From: Planctomycetaceae bacterium
Lineage (GTDB): Bacteria; Planctomycetota; Planctomycetia; Pirellulales; Pirellulaceae
DNA length: 64,000 nt
Reading direction: 5' to 3'
Assembly (NCBI GenBank): GCA_002726245.1
Contig: PBSM01000059.1
Span: forward strand, 1 to 64,000
How positions within the stretch are numbered: position 1 is the stretch's first letter; the number at the start of each line of letters is the position of its first letter. The notes below the pieces were generated by a model that saw only the letters and a list, made by a program, of their open reading frames with translations, did not search any database and was not told the DNA's origin. Both the position numbers and the translations under genes were made by a program. Positions 47,102-56,301 of the stretch are shown in pieces.

Positions 47102-47770
47102 CTCTTTCGTGGTTGGCTCTTCGCTGGAATCGGCAGCAGGCGGTTCTGTCTCGGCGAGCGTCTGCTCAAGTAATTCCCTCAGCGCTTTCATCTCGTCGGG
47201 ATTCTGCCAGGTGAAGCGCCCGCGTATCTCGCCCCATTTATCGACCACGATAAGATGCGGCGTGTGTGCCATCGGAGTTGGAGGCAGCCCGATCTCATAG
47301 ATCTCTGCGGCAACCTTTCGAATGTACTCGAAGTCGCCGGTCAAGAAGGACCAACGTTCCCGATCAGCGTTGAAGCCATTTGCGTACTCTTGAAGCTTCA
47401 ACGGAGTGTCTTGGTGGGGATCACAGGTGATGCTGACAAAGCGAACACCGCGGGGGCCGAACTCCTTATCAACCTGAGCAACTTCAGCAGTCTGCCGCGG
47501 ACACTCAACTCGGCACATGCTGAAAAAGAAGTTGGCGACGTGTACCCTGCCCGCGAGTTCTTTCGAATGAAACTCGCGGCCACTTCGTTCGGTGAGCGTG
47601 TACTCTGTCAGGATTCCAGGCTTCTCCTGGTAGGACTCGTCAACGATGGTCTCGACCTTCCTGGTCTCAAACGCCGGCTTCCGAAAGCTCTTCGCCAGCG
47701 GCGGAGCGACCAACAAGATACCTCCGGCGAGCAAGACGACCGCCAATCCGAATAGTGCTGTTCGGCTCAC
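47072..47770 (-). CDS. SCO1/SenC copper chaperone for the oxidase
   Basis: 232 residues. The GTG at 47770 is chosen because it overlaps the permease stop as GTGA, and GGAG lies seven bases upstream. A long upstream extension in the same frame would overlap the permease. One N-terminal anchor (ALFGLAVVLLAGGILLVAPP) and a thioredoxin-like periplasmic domain with CRVEC (CxxxC copper ligands, Cys-86 and Cys-90) and the conserved His in MAHTPHLIVVD. SCO proteins load the CuA site of oxidase subunit II. The acidic, Thr-rich tail is partly encoded by a repeat arm. Confidence 0.93.
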   Translation of the reverse strand: MSRTALFGLAVVLLAGGILLVAPPLAKSFRKPAFETRKVETIVDESYQEKPGILTEYTLTERSGREFHSKELAGRVHVANFFFSMCRVECPRQTAEVAQVDKEFGPRGVRFVSITCDPHQDTPLKLQEYANGFNADRERWSFLTGDFEYIRKVAAEIYEIGLPPTPMAHTPHLIVVDKWGEIRGRFTWQNPDEMKALRELLEQTLAETEPPAADSSEEPTTKETKGTIEDDE

Positions 47771-48612
47771 AACATATCTCCTGTAACGCGTTTTCCCGCG
47801 ATCCAACAAGCAAGTGCAAACATGAGACCGGCGAAACAGCCTGTCACAATCCAGCAGGTCGCCAACTGTGGCGTCCAAATACCGATCAAAGCGGCATCGT
47901 CATACATCAGACGCCGGACGCCGGCAACACAATACGTCACTGGATTTATACGCATACACCAGTGTAACGCAAGCTGGCTCCAGCCAATTGTGCCGGCGGC
48001 TGGCGGAACCGGGAAAAACGCACCCGATAGCAACCACATCGGCATCAGCAAGAGATTCATGATAGCGTGGAAACCTTGTGTTGACTCCATCCGCCATGCC
48101 AATACGAAGCCTAGCGATGTGAGGGCTAATGCCGACACGAACAGCAACGTGACCAGTCCGATTAGCGAAGCGATGCTTAGATCGACCTCGAAGAGCAAGG
48201 CGAGGGCGAGGAAGACCACGCCTTGCACTAAGGCGATCAGCGAGCCTCCCAACACTTTTCCCAACACCATAGCACTGCGCGGAATGGGAGCCACCAGCAC
48301 CGATTGCAAAAAGCCTTCCCGCCGATCCTCAATGATCGAGATTGTGGCGAAGATCGCTGTGAACAGAAGAATCAGCACAAGCGTTCCCGGAAAGTAGTAC
48401 TCCAGAAATGATTGCCCTTCGCTTGCGTCGCTGGAAAGACGGAAAGACCGAGCCAACCCGGTGCCGAACAACAGCCAGAAGAGGATCGGTTGCCCCAGCG
48501 CTCCGATCACGCGATTGCGTTGTCGAAAGAACCGCACGATTTCTCGCCAGCACAGTGTCCGTGCGGCTAGCCAAGTCGAAGTTCGAGGTTGTGGCAAAGC
48601 GGTCTCGTTCAT
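47767..48612 (-). CDS. ABC-2 type permease
   Basis: 281 residues with six membrane helices (IGALGQPILFWLLFGTG, PGTLVLILLFTAIFATISII, ALVQGVVFLALALLFEVDLS, LTSLGFVLAWRMES, LLLMPMWLLSGAFFPVPPA, CWIVTGCFAGLMFALACWI). EDRREGFLQSVLVAPIPRS is the coupling segment typical of ABC-2 exporters. It overlaps the ATPase gene by ATGA and the SCO1 start by GTGA, so the three are translationally coupled. Placement among oxidase maturation genes resembles NosFY/CcmAB-like systems, and a role in copper or haem delivery is an inference. Confidence 0.9.
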   Translation of the reverse strand: MNETALPQPRTSTWLAARTLCWREIVRFFRQRNRVIGALGQPILFWLLFGTGLARSFRLSSDASEGQSFLEYYFPGTLVLILLFTAIFATISIIEDRREGFLQSVLVAPIPRSAMVLGKVLGGSLIALVQGVVFLALALLFEVDLSIASLIGLVTLLFVSALALTSLGFVLAWRMESTQGFHAIMNLLLMPMWLLSGAFFPVPPAAGTIGWSQLALHWCMRINPVTYCVAGVRRLMYDDAALIGIWTPQLATCWIVTGCFAGLMFALACWIAGKRVTGDML

Positions 48613-49550
48613 GCCGCTTCTTCACGATCTTGCCAGAACCGATGTCCGGTCTTTTGTATGAAGACATCTTCTAGTGTGGGCTTGGCCAGCGTGATTGCTT
48701 GAATTCGGTCGCCGAACTCTTGCAGTAACCGAGCGAGCGCATCGGGACCGTCCTCACACTCCAAACGCACGCGACCATCGACAACGCTTGCTTCCGGGGC
48801 AAGCTGTGTCTTTATCTCCCGCACAAGCCGCTCGGGATCATCCACGGCGATCGTGATCGTGCTGCCACCGATCGAGTCGCGCAAGTTGTCAGGCGTGTCG
48901 AACGCGACCAAGTTTCCTTGATCCAGAATCGCGATTCGGTCAGCGCGCTCGGCTTCGTCCAACAAGTGAGTCGTTAGCACGATCGTGACGCCGGCGGCGC
49001 GCAATTGATTCAAGTATTGCCAGAGATCGGCGCGTGCACCCGGATCGAGCCCTGTCGAAGGTTCGTCCAACAACAACAACCGCGGCTGATGAATCATCCC
49101 CTTGGCTAGTTCAACGCGACGTCGCAACCCGCCCGACAATGTCTCGGTCAACTCGTTCGCTCGATCCGCAATCCCCAATTGGTCGAGAAGTCCGGTTTCT
49201 CGTCGCCGCAAGTCAGCACCTGTGACACCATACAAGGCTGCTTGGTGCCGAATGTTCTCAGAAACCGTCAGCTTCTTGTCCAGGCTTGGGGCTTGGAAGA
49301 CGACACCGATCCTTCGACGTATGTCGGTCTGTTGTCGTGACAGATCCAAACCGAAGATGGTTCCGTTTCCCTGCTGGATCGGGATCAGCGTCGATAGCAG
49401 GCGAAAGAGAGTTGTTTTGCCTCCGCCGTTCGGACCAAGAAAGGCAAAGACCTCGCCAACTCGGATGTCTAGGTCGAGTGACTTGAGTGCCTGTCGCTCG
49501 CCGTATGAATGCGAGAGTCCCGTGATGCTGATAGCTGTCCGGATGGTCAT
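48609..49550 (-). CDS. ABC transporter ATP-binding protein
   Basis: 313 residues. Walker A GPNGGGKTT, Q-loop region GVVFQAPSLDKKL, signature LSGGLRRRVELAKG, Walker B LLLLDEPSTGLDPG, H-loop LTTHLLDEAER. The C-terminal 80 residues are a family extension. It is the partner of the permease that follows it with ATGA overlap. Upstream is a palindrome separating it from oxidase subunit IV, so it may begin a sub-unit of the array. The substrate is unknown. Confidence 0.92.
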   Translation of the reverse strand: MTIRTAISITGLSHSYGERQALKSLDLDIRVGEVFAFLGPNGGGKTTLFRLLSTLIPIQQGNGTIFGLDLSRQQTDIRRRIGVVFQAPSLDKKLTVSENIRHQAALYGVTGADLRRRETGLLDQLGIADRANELTETLSGGLRRRVELAKGMIHQPRLLLLDEPSTGLDPGARADLWQYLNQLRAAGVTIVLTTHLLDEAERADRIAILDQGNLVAFDTPDNLRDSIGGSTITIAVDDPERLVREIKTQLAPEASVVDGRVRLECEDGPDALARLLQEFGDRIQAITLAKPTLEDVFIQKTGHRFWQDREEAA

Positions 49551-49551
49551 G

Positions 49552-49609
49552 TTCTGTAGGTCCGCATCTCGGAGACTGTGAGCTTTTTGGGAGACGCGGA
49601 CCTACAGAA
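49552..49609. repeat. Palindrome between ABC ATPase and oxidase subunit IV genes
   Basis: Arms 49552-49570 and 49591-49609 are complementary over 19 bases with one mismatch (TTCTGTAGGTCCGCATCTC). The loop is 20 bases and contains GAGCTTTTTGGG. It begins one base past the ATPase start codon and ends 9 bases before the end of the subunit IV gene, so it occupies the whole gap. Confidence 0.75.
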
Positions 49610-49617
49610 TCCTCAGC

Positions 49618-50091
49618 CTACTGGTAGCCGTCACTGCCGCTTTCTTCGTGACCGTGTGGATCTACGCCGCCTTGCTCGGTCTGGTATGCCGCTTCGAGCG
49701 GAGAGTAAGACTTCGGCTCCCGTGCACCCGCGGCTTTGGCCGTGTGCAACTGACGCTCTTCGGAGTACCGACGACCACGAAGCCCGATATCGGGAACAAG
49801 CATGAGCACGAGGAAGAAGCTCATGATACTGGCGGGAATGGTCAACACGTACTTCCAATTGGCTTCCCAAATCAAGTGCATGAAAAAGAGCATGACGAGC
49901 ATGGCTTTCATGCAAGACACGGCGATCATTACCGTTCTGCCGACTTGAGGCACGCTTTGCATGAGCGTTTCGGACGCTCCGACAACGAAGGAGATGGCGG
50001 TCAGCACGCCCAAGGCCGCCCCCACCGTCAAGTACTTGCCCAGGCCGCCATGCCCGTGATCGTCGCCGTGGCTATCGTGTTCGTGAGCCAT
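49618..50091 (-). CDS. ctaF: Cytochrome c oxidase subunit IV (caa3 type)
   Basis: 157 residues. Three helices (YLTVGAALGVLTAISFVVG, VGRTVMIAVSCMKAMLVMLF, ANWKYVLTIPASIMSFFLVL) form the CyoD/COX4_pro fold. The N-terminus is His-rich (MAHEHDSHGDDHGHGG), as is the C-terminal end (VDPHGHEES), which may bind metal. A longer than usual tail is Glu/Gly-rich. It follows subunit III in the operon, as usual, with a palindrome between them. Confidence 0.88.
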   Translation of the reverse strand: MAHEHDSHGDDHGHGGLGKYLTVGAALGVLTAISFVVGASETLMQSVPQVGRTVMIAVSCMKAMLVMLFFMHLIWEANWKYVLTIPASIMSFFLVLMLVPDIGLRGRRYSEERQLHTAKAAGAREPKSYSPLEAAYQTEQGGVDPHGHEESGSDGYQ

Positions 50092-50105
50092 TCATCAACT
50101 CCTAT

Positions 50106-50156
50106 GTCGTTGTTCGCTCCGCGAACAAGACGTTGGTTCGCGGAGCGAACCACGAC
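50106..50156. repeat. Palindrome between subunit III and IV genes
   Basis: Arms 50106-50128 and 50133-50156 are complementary with few mismatches. Each arm is also self-complementary (GTTCGCTCCGCGAAC), the same design as in the palindrome at 38706-38827: a TCC or GGA loop between GC-rich half-stems. It fills most of the intergenic gap. Confidence 0.75.
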
Positions 50157-50159
50157 TAT

Positions 50160-51668
50160 CTAGAACAAATACAAAAGCGGGAACAGGAAGATCCATACCA
50201 AATCGACAAAGTGCCAGTACAGCCCGGTGTTCTCGATCATGTTCGCTCGGGTCGCGTTTAGTTCGAGCGGTACAATGCAGGCAAATACGATCAAGCCGAC
50301 GATCACGTGGAGCGCGTGAAAGCCGGTCAACAAAAAATATGTGCTGGCCCACATGTTTCCGCTAGGTATCTTCATCGGCAGACGCAGCCAATGATGGTCG
50401 TAATTTAAGCCAAGCCACGCACCTTCGTGCCCAGCCGTAGCATTGTTCATAAACGTCTGTTCGTCTTGGTGGTAATTGGCCGCAAACAGTTTCTCCAGCC
50501 AGGTTGCCCGCTCGTCCAGCACTGCCAATCGCTCGTCGATCGAGAGCAACGCAGCGACCGCCTGCTGCTCCTCGGGAGACAGCGTAGCCAGGGTATCTGC
50601 CCTTTCCTTGGCCTCATCGGCAAGTGTCTTCTTGTGAGCCGCGCGCTCGTCGAACAGGCGAGCTGCTTGCTCCGTGTCGGCAAGCGCAAGCTTGACGCTG
50701 CTCTCGTCGATCTTCCGCTGTGTCGCCGGCATCTCAGTGTCCAAGACAGAGACCCGCTTTAGTCCGGCTGAACCTGCGTTGTAGATCGCCCGGGCGCGAG
50801 CATCCAATTCGGCTTGTTCCTGGGCTCGATCCGTTTCCTCCCACCGCTGGAACTCGCTCACGTGATGCGCGTCGTGATGCAGCGGATAAATCTGGTAAGC
50901 CAGGACTTCCATGGCGGCTTGCCGCTTGGCTGGATCGTCGGTGGTGGCGGCGGTCCGCTCTGTCCAACTGGCAAAGCTGGTGAGCAGTGGATTGACAACA
51001 TCATTCAATCGCCGGTCGATTTGATCGTGTGACGCCTGCAGCCGTTGGATTGTTTCGTCTAGTTCGACAAGCTTCGCCCGGTTCTCATCAGTCAACGCAT
51101 CGGCTGACTCAACGGCGTCGTAAATGGCAAGTTTCTCGGCAACAGCGGCGGTGAAATCAGCGTCTTTCTCGTTGTAATAGCTTTGCAATGCCGCCAATCG
51201 CAGCCGTACCGCCGACACATAGTAAACATCCGCCTTTTCGTAAATCTGGCTGTGTGGCTTTTGGGGATAAATGCCGTGCGAGAACTTCGAGTAATACTCC
51301 CCCGTCTTGATGACAAGAAACACTGCCCCGAAGAAAAATGTCGCCAAGAACCAGATCTTCGCCGCCTTGGCTTTGTTGTTGCGAGCTGCTTCAAGGGCCA
51401 ACACGATGGTCAAACTAGAAACGATGAGCACGAACGTGTTCATACCGCCGACCCATTCGATCAAGTGCACATCATGCGGAACCGGCCACGAGCCCGCCGG
51501 GGCACCGAACCGCAGCACGATGTACGTCCCAATCAGTCCCGCGAAGAACATGATCTCGGTCGATAAAAACAACCAGAGAATCACCTTGCCGTTGTTGATC
51601 GGCAAAGCCGGTTGATACTCGAGATGAATCTGGCCGTGGTCGTCGTGATGGCCGCTAGTGTCCGCCAT
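50160..51668 (-). CDS. ctaE: Cytochrome c oxidase subunit III with large insertion
   Basis: 502 residues, versus about 200 for the family. Helix 1 ([20 protein letters not shown]), helix 2 ([20 protein letters not shown]) and helix 3 ([20 protein letters not shown]) are followed by a charged, helical, probably coiled-coil insertion at about residues 127-408 ([34 protein letters not shown]). Helices 4 and 5 come after it ([40 protein letters not shown]). The insertion's base composition is like its neighbours and the frame is clean, so it looks native. Its side of the membrane is not obvious. Confidence 0.88.
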   Translation of the reverse strand: MADTSGHHDDHGQIHLEYQPALPINNGKVILWLFLSTEIMFFAGLIGTYIVLRFGAPAGSWPVPHDVHLIEWVGGMNTFVLIVSSLTIVLALEAARNNKAKAAKIWFLATFFFGAVFLVIKTGEYYSKFSHGIYPQKPHSQIYEKADVYYVSAVRLRLAALQSYYNEKDADFTAAVAEKLAIYDAVESADALTDENRAKLVELDETIQRLQASHDQIDRRLNDVVNPLLTSFASWTERTAATTDDPAKRQAAMEVLAYQIYPLHHDAHHVSEFQRWEETDRAQEQAELDARARAIYNAGSAGLKRVSVLDTEMPATQRKIDESSVKLALADTEQAARLFDERAAHKKTLADEAKERADTLATLSPEEQQAVAALLSIDERLAVLDERATWLEKLFAANYHQDEQTFMNNATAGHEGAWLGLNYDHHWLRLPMKIPSGNMWASTYFLLTGFHALHVIVGLIVFACIVPLELNATRANMIENTGLYWHFVDLVWIFLFPLLYLF

Positions 51669-51698
51669 GATTGCGAATAGTCCTTCGTGTCAATCGAC

Positions 51699-52613
51699 TC
51701 AAATCCAAAGACATAACAACACGAGCATTAGCAACGTCGGCAGATAGACCAGGGAAGCCTTCAGCAGACGTCTCGCCGCTGCGTCATTCATCCGAACACA
51801 AAACGCGATCGCAAAGGCGAGTTGAGCGACACCTAATACAAACGCGATGCTGATGTATACGAAACCACCCAGACCTGGCATATGGGCACCAAGCAGCAAG
51901 CTGATCGGCAGCAACGCCAACGCACTAGCGACGGCTTGGATTCCAGCGCGGCGGCCTGTCGGATCGACCACTGGCAGCATCTTCATACCGGCGTCGCCGT
52001 ACTGCTTGCGATAGATCCAGGCAATCGCCATGAAATGCGGGAACTGCCAAAGAAAGACGATGGTGAACAAGGCAAACGCGCGAACGAAACTACCTCGCAT
52101 GTCTTCAGCGGCGGACCAACCGATGAGGATCGGCATCGCTCCCGCTACTGCTCCGACGGCCGTGTTTAACGGCGTCTTCATTTTCAGCGGCGTGTAGACC
52201 CAAACGTACAAAACCCAAGTCAACAAGCCCCACAATGCCACCTGTAGATTCACCAGAACCGCAAGGTAGACCGTGCCGACAAGGAACGTCGTGACTGCGA
52301 AGACAACAGCCTCGGACAGCCGCAAGCGGCCGGAAGGAAGCGGTCGATCCGCGGTGCGATCCATCTGCAAGTCAAGTCTTCGTTCAAGGCACTGATTCAG
52401 CGCACTCGCACTTGACGCGACAAGTAGCGTGCCGATCAAGATGTGGAGCAGAACGGTCGGATCCGGTTGCCCCCAACGCGCACAGGTATAGGCCGCCGCG
52501 ACGGTCACCAGAACGAGGACGCCGATTCTCGGCTTTGTGAGTTCCACGTAATCGACCACTCTCGTGAGCCAATTCGTCCGAGGCCGATCGATGGTCAGCG
52601 TCGTGGTGCTCAT
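51699..52613 (-). CDS. ctaB: Protoheme IX farnesyltransferase (haem O synthase)
   Basis: 304 residues; UbiA-fold prenyltransferase that attaches a farnesyl group to haem B. Conserved first Asp-rich motif NQCLERRLDLQMDRTADRPL, and later helices with YTPLKMKTPLNTAVGAVAGA. About nine membrane helices. The start overlaps the ctaA stop as ATGA. Its product feeds CtaA, encoded directly upstream. Confidence 0.95.
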   Translation of the reverse strand: MSTTTLTIDRPRTNWLTRVVDYVELTKPRIGVLVLVTVAAAYTCARWGQPDPTVLLHILIGTLLVASSASALNQCLERRLDLQMDRTADRPLPSGRLRLSEAVVFAVTTFLVGTVYLAVLVNLQVALWGLLTWVLYVWVYTPLKMKTPLNTAVGAVAGAMPILIGWSAAEDMRGSFVRAFALFTIVFLWQFPHFMAIAWIYRKQYGDAGMKMLPVVDPTGRRAGIQAVASALALLPISLLLGAHMPGLGGFVYISIAFVLGVAQLAFAIAFCVRMNDAAARRLLKASLVYLPTLLMLVLLCLWI

Positions 52614-53632
52614 GTCGCCAACCCTATCATCAGGGCACCGGAGCCGAGCGCGGTCGTTTCAGTTCGAAACAAACGAGCGGCGCGGGTGTAAAGCATCACG
52701 GCAAAGGCCAGGATCAGCGAGCCTACTGCCACGTGTGCTGTCACAGTTAGCGATTGTGAAAGGCTGCTAGCGTTGATCGTGTGTCCGGCCGCGAAGTCCG
52801 ACTCCGTGAGAAACGCGGGCCAACCATACTTCACAACCCAAGTCTGAACACCGAGCGAGATTTGGATGCAAATCAAGCCACCAAGTGCGTAGCCCGGTAG
52901 GCGCAATGCAGGTGCGGAACCGTATATTCGCAATATCGATCTATAGACTTGGGCTATATGCACGGTAACGATGATCGCCATCAAGAGGTGAAAGAACACA
53001 AGAATGCGGAACGTTCCGGGGGATGCCGTCACCGGAATGTGACGCACTTGCGCGCCCAGCACTAACTGAACATAGATAAGAATGAGTGTTGTCAGCGAAA
53101 GGCGTTTAAGCTTACCTGCCATTTCCGGAGTCGTTTGCGGTTTGGTTATGCCTGCTCGCCAGAGATTTGAGGTCATCACCGCCAGCGCGACGCCAAAGCC
53201 GAAAAACGCGGGGCCAACGCAGCCGTGAATCATCGCCAATTGCCGCTGATCCATCAACACGCGGGCACCACCAAGACCACCTTGCAACAAAACCAAACCT
53301 AACACCGCCAGTGACGCACCGCGCATCCAACGGCGAGAATCGTGACGCCAAACCGACCAGACAAAGCCGATCGTGATCAATCCGACCAGTGCACCGAGTA
53401 GGCGGTGACCGTGTTCGATAAACAAATCCCAAGGGCCAAACAGCCAAGTCTGCCAGGGGTACAAAAACAAGTTATACCCGTACGTACTGGGCCAGTCGGG
53501 CACGGCCATTCCGGCATCGTACGTCGTCACCAAACCACCAACCCAAATCAACGGGAAGGTGGCGCACACCAACGACACCGCGAAGCGATGCGGCCAAGGA
53601 GATAACTCGTTCTTGGAAAGTTTGTCAGACAC
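52610..53632 (-). CDS. ctaA: Haem A synthase
   Basis: 340 residues, eight membrane helices. Conserved His residues at helix ends for haem binding (EHGHRLLGALVGLITIG, MIHGCVGPAFFGFG, FFHLLMAIIVTVHIAQV, VTAHVAVGSLILAF). Oxidises the methyl group of haem O to give haem A. It lies 9 bases after ctaD and overlaps ctaB by 4 bases; the three are co-transcribed. Confidence 0.95.
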   Translation of the reverse strand: MSDKLSKNELSPWPHRFAVSLVCATFPLIWVGGLVTTYDAGMAVPDWPSTYGYNLFLYPWQTWLFGPWDLFIEHGHRLLGALVGLITIGFVWSVWRHDSRRWMRGASLAVLGLVLLQGGLGGARVLMDQRQLAMIHGCVGPAFFGFGVALAVMTSNLWRAGITKPQTTPEMAGKLKRLSLTTLILIYVQLVLGAQVRHIPVTASPGTFRILVFFHLLMAIIVTVHIAQVYRSILRIYGSAPALRLPGYALGGLICIQISLGVQTWVVKYGWPAFLTESDFAAGHTINASSLSQSLTVTAHVAVGSLILAFAVMLYTRAARLFRTETTALGSGALMIGLAT

Positions 53633-53641
53633 AGTTGATGC

Positions 53642-55447
53642 TTAGTGATGGTCGCCGGTATCGCCAGACTCTTCTCGGCCCTTCGGTGGTGGTTGCGTTT
53701 GCGGGTAGAAATCCTCATCGACTTCCGGCGAGCTGTATTCATACGGACCGCGGTAGACAATCGGTTGAAAATCAAAGTTGCCGTGTCCAGGCGGACTAGG
53801 CGCAGTCCACTCGAGGCCGTTTGCTCGCCAGGGGTTCCGGCCGACGCGAGGCCCCCAGAACATGCTGTAGAAGAAATTGAATGCAAAGAGGATCTGCGTG
53901 GCCACCATGCCGATCGCACAGATCGACATGAACTGATTCAACGGCAGCAAATGAGCGAACGTCTCGTAGTCGTACGGATCAGCTAGACGCCGAGGGAAAC
54001 CCACTGCCCCGACCAGATGCATCGGATAGAACGTGCCGTTCAGGAAAATGAAAGTCAGCAGGAAGTGGACCTTACCAAGCGGCTCGTTCATCATGCGGCC
54101 AAACATCTTCGGGAACCAGAAGTAGATAGCGCCCATAACCACGAGCGTCGTGCCGCCAAACAGAACATAGTGAAAGTGCGCCACGATGAAGTACGTATCG
54201 TGAATAAAAATGTCTGTGGGCGTGGCTGCCATGAAGATGCCCGACAAACCGCCAATGATAAACATCGACAGGAATCCCAGACAGAACAACATGGGAGTCG
54301 TGAAGTAAAGCTTGCCTCCCCAAATCGTTCCCAGCCAGTTGAACACTTTGATGGCACTAGGCAACGCGATCATCATCGTCGCCACCATGAACGTCATGCC
54401 AAGGATGGGATTCATCCCCGATACAAACATGTGGTGTCCCCACACGATGAACCCTAGGCCCGCAATTCCGGAGATTGAATACACCATCGGCTTGTAGCCA
54501 AAAATCGGCTTCCGCGCGAAGCAAGCGATGATCTCTGACGCCATTCCCATGGCGGGAAGAAGCATGATGTACACCGCCGGGTGCGAATAGAACCAAAACA
54601 GGTGCTGCCACAGCAACGGTTGCCCGCCTCCGCTGGCAGCAAGGGAGTTATTCGCGGCAAGGGCTTCGGGCACGAAGAAACCTGTTCCGATCAACCGGTC
54701 CAACACTTGCATGAAGCCAGCAGCGGTCAACACCGGCAAGGCAAAAGCTTGCAGGATAGCCGTGATAAACATCGCCCAAATCGTCAGCGGCAAGCGAAAC
54801 ATGGTCATGCCAGGAGCTCGCATCTGGATGATCGTGGTCATGTAGTTGACCGATCCCAGCATTGACGAAATGCCAACACACGTCACGCCAAACAACCAAA
54901 GTGTCTGCGGTAAACCGCTCGCCGGCGCGGCTTCAGTGATGACTGACAACGGCGGATAGGAGGTCCAACCGCCGCCAGCTCCGTATGGCACCGAGAGGAA
55001 ACTCGCGCCGATCAAGAGGAAGGCCGGCCACATGAACCAATAACTGAGCATGTTCAGCGTCGGAAACGCCATGTCCTCAGCGCCGATCATCAGCGGGATG
55101 AGGAAGTTGCCGAAGGCGCCCCCCAGGAACGGGATGATCACGAAGAAAATCATCACTGTCGCGTGCATCGTGAAGAGCGTCGTGTAGAACTCGGGAGAAA
55201 TCTGCCCTCCTTCCGCGGAGAACAGCATCGGCCCAATGACAGGCATCCCTTGCCACGGCCACGCGAGTTGCCAACGTATGCCTAATGCCAGCAAGCCGCC
55301 GACCACGAACCACAGCAGTGCAGAGAACAGGAACTGCACTGCGATGATCTTGTGGTCTCTTGAGAAAACGTATGTCGAAATGAAGCGCCAAGCGGAGCCG
55401 CCTTCTGCGTGGTCATGGGAATGCGCGTCAACTGTCGTACTACTCAT
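53642..55447 (-). CDS. ctaD: Cytochrome c oxidase subunit I, A2 class
   Basis: 601 residues from the third of three consecutive ATGs (55447), six bases after CAGGAG in the end of ctaC. Twelve or so helices. Haem and CuB ligands: FTMHATVMIFFVIIPFLGG, FWFYSHPAVYIMLLPAMGM, VWGHHMFVSGM, and VAHFHYVLFGG. The YSHP motif in place of GHPE marks the A2 class (Rhodothermus and Thermus caa3 type), where Tyr/Ser replace the K-side Glu. Aerobic terminal oxidase, proton pump. The first ten residues are His-rich (DAHSHDHAEG). The tail is Pro/Glu-rich. Confidence 0.96.
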   Translation of the reverse strand: MSSTTVDAHSHDHAEGGSAWRFISTYVFSRDHKIIAVQFLFSALLWFVVGGLLALGIRWQLAWPWQGMPVIGPMLFSAEGGQISPEFYTTLFTMHATVMIFFVIIPFLGGAFGNFLIPLMIGAEDMAFPTLNMLSYWFMWPAFLLIGASFLSVPYGAGGGWTSYPPLSVITEAAPASGLPQTLWLFGVTCVGISSMLGSVNYMTTIIQMRAPGMTMFRLPLTIWAMFITAILQAFALPVLTAAGFMQVLDRLIGTGFFVPEALAANNSLAASGGGQPLLWQHLFWFYSHPAVYIMLLPAMGMASEIIACFARKPIFGYKPMVYSISGIAGLGFIVWGHHMFVSGMNPILGMTFMVATMMIALPSAIKVFNWLGTIWGGKLYFTTPMLFCLGFLSMFIIGGLSGIFMAATPTDIFIHDTYFIVAHFHYVLFGGTTLVVMGAIYFWFPKMFGRMMNEPLGKVHFLLTFIFLNGTFYPMHLVGAVGFPRRLADPYDYETFAHLLPLNQFMSICAIGMVATQILFAFNFFYSMFWGPRVGRNPWRANGLEWTAPSPPGHGNFDFQPIVYRGPYEYSSPEVDEDFYPQTQPPPKGREESGDTGDHH

Positions 55448-56285
55448 CATCATCTCCTGAGCTGGGAGTGAACTCTGTCCGCTCCTGCTCCGACATCTGC
55501 TCTGCAAACCACTTGTCGAAGTCCTCTTGAGACTCGACTGTCAAGCGACCTCGCATCTTGTAATGGCCCCAACCACACAATTCGGCGCAGACAATGTCGA
55601 ACGCACCAACCTCGTTGGCTTGGAACCAAACGAACTGCTTCATTCCAGGTACAGCGTCTTGTTTGACCCGCAGGTTAGGGAGGAAAAAACTGTGCAGAAC
55701 GTCTTGGCTCTTAAGCGTGATCACGACTTCTTGGTTGACGGGAATGTGCAAGTCGTTCACGGCGTGTAGGTCGTCGGGAGTACCAATCTGTCCATCCGCG
55801 CCGGCGTAGCGAAGCCGCCACTCAAACTGACGACCGGTTACCTCGACGAGTGGACGCTTGGGAACCTCGCTCCGGCCAATCATTTCTGTCGGCCGCTTCA
55901 TCTTCGCGTCTACCCAGGCGTTCATCTGATAGATCGCGATAAAGAGCAGCGCCGCCGCCGGCAGAATCGACCACACGATCTCCAGTGTATGACTGCCGTG
56001 TGTGAATTTGACTGGCTCGGCGTTCTTTTCCGCATCGAACTTCCACATGAAGAGAAATAAAGCGATGCTGGTCCCTATGAAGATGACTCCCGTCAAATAC
56101 AGAATAAACATGAAGAGGTTATCAATGACCCCACCGTTTTCGCTGACATCATCGGGTAGCCACTGATCCGCCGGAAACGCCAGCGTGCCGCCGTTCAGCG
56201 GCCAGATGTTCCCGATCGCGCAGACAAACGTCAGCACGCCAAGAATCGGCACCGTCAAGAACAATAAACTCCAAAAGCGTCCCAC
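55440..56285 (-). CDS. ctaC: Cytochrome c oxidase subunit II
   Basis: 281 residues from a GTG at 56285 with GGGAG upstream. Three N-terminal helices and a C-terminal cupredoxin domain. CuA ligands: VLHSFFLPNLRVKQDAVPGM and CAELCGWGHYKMRGRL (CxExCxxxHxxM). No haem c domain is attached, so electrons probably come from the separate dihaem cytochrome encoded just upstream. Overlaps ctaD by eight bases. The C-terminus is acidic. Confidence 0.95.
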   Translation of the reverse strand: MGRFWSLLFLTVPILGVLTFVCAIGNIWPLNGGTLAFPADQWLPDDVSENGGVIDNLFMFILYLTGVIFIGTSIALFLFMWKFDAEKNAEPVKFTHGSHTLEIVWSILPAAALLFIAIYQMNAWVDAKMKRPTEMIGRSEVPKRPLVEVTGRQFEWRLRYAGADGQIGTPDDLHAVNDLHIPVNQEVVITLKSQDVLHSFFLPNLRVKQDAVPGMKQFVWFQANEVGAFDIVCAELCGWGHYKMRGRLTVESQEDFDKWFAEQMSEQERTEFTPSSGDDDE

Positions 56286-56301
56286 GCTTACTTCTCCCGG
56301 C

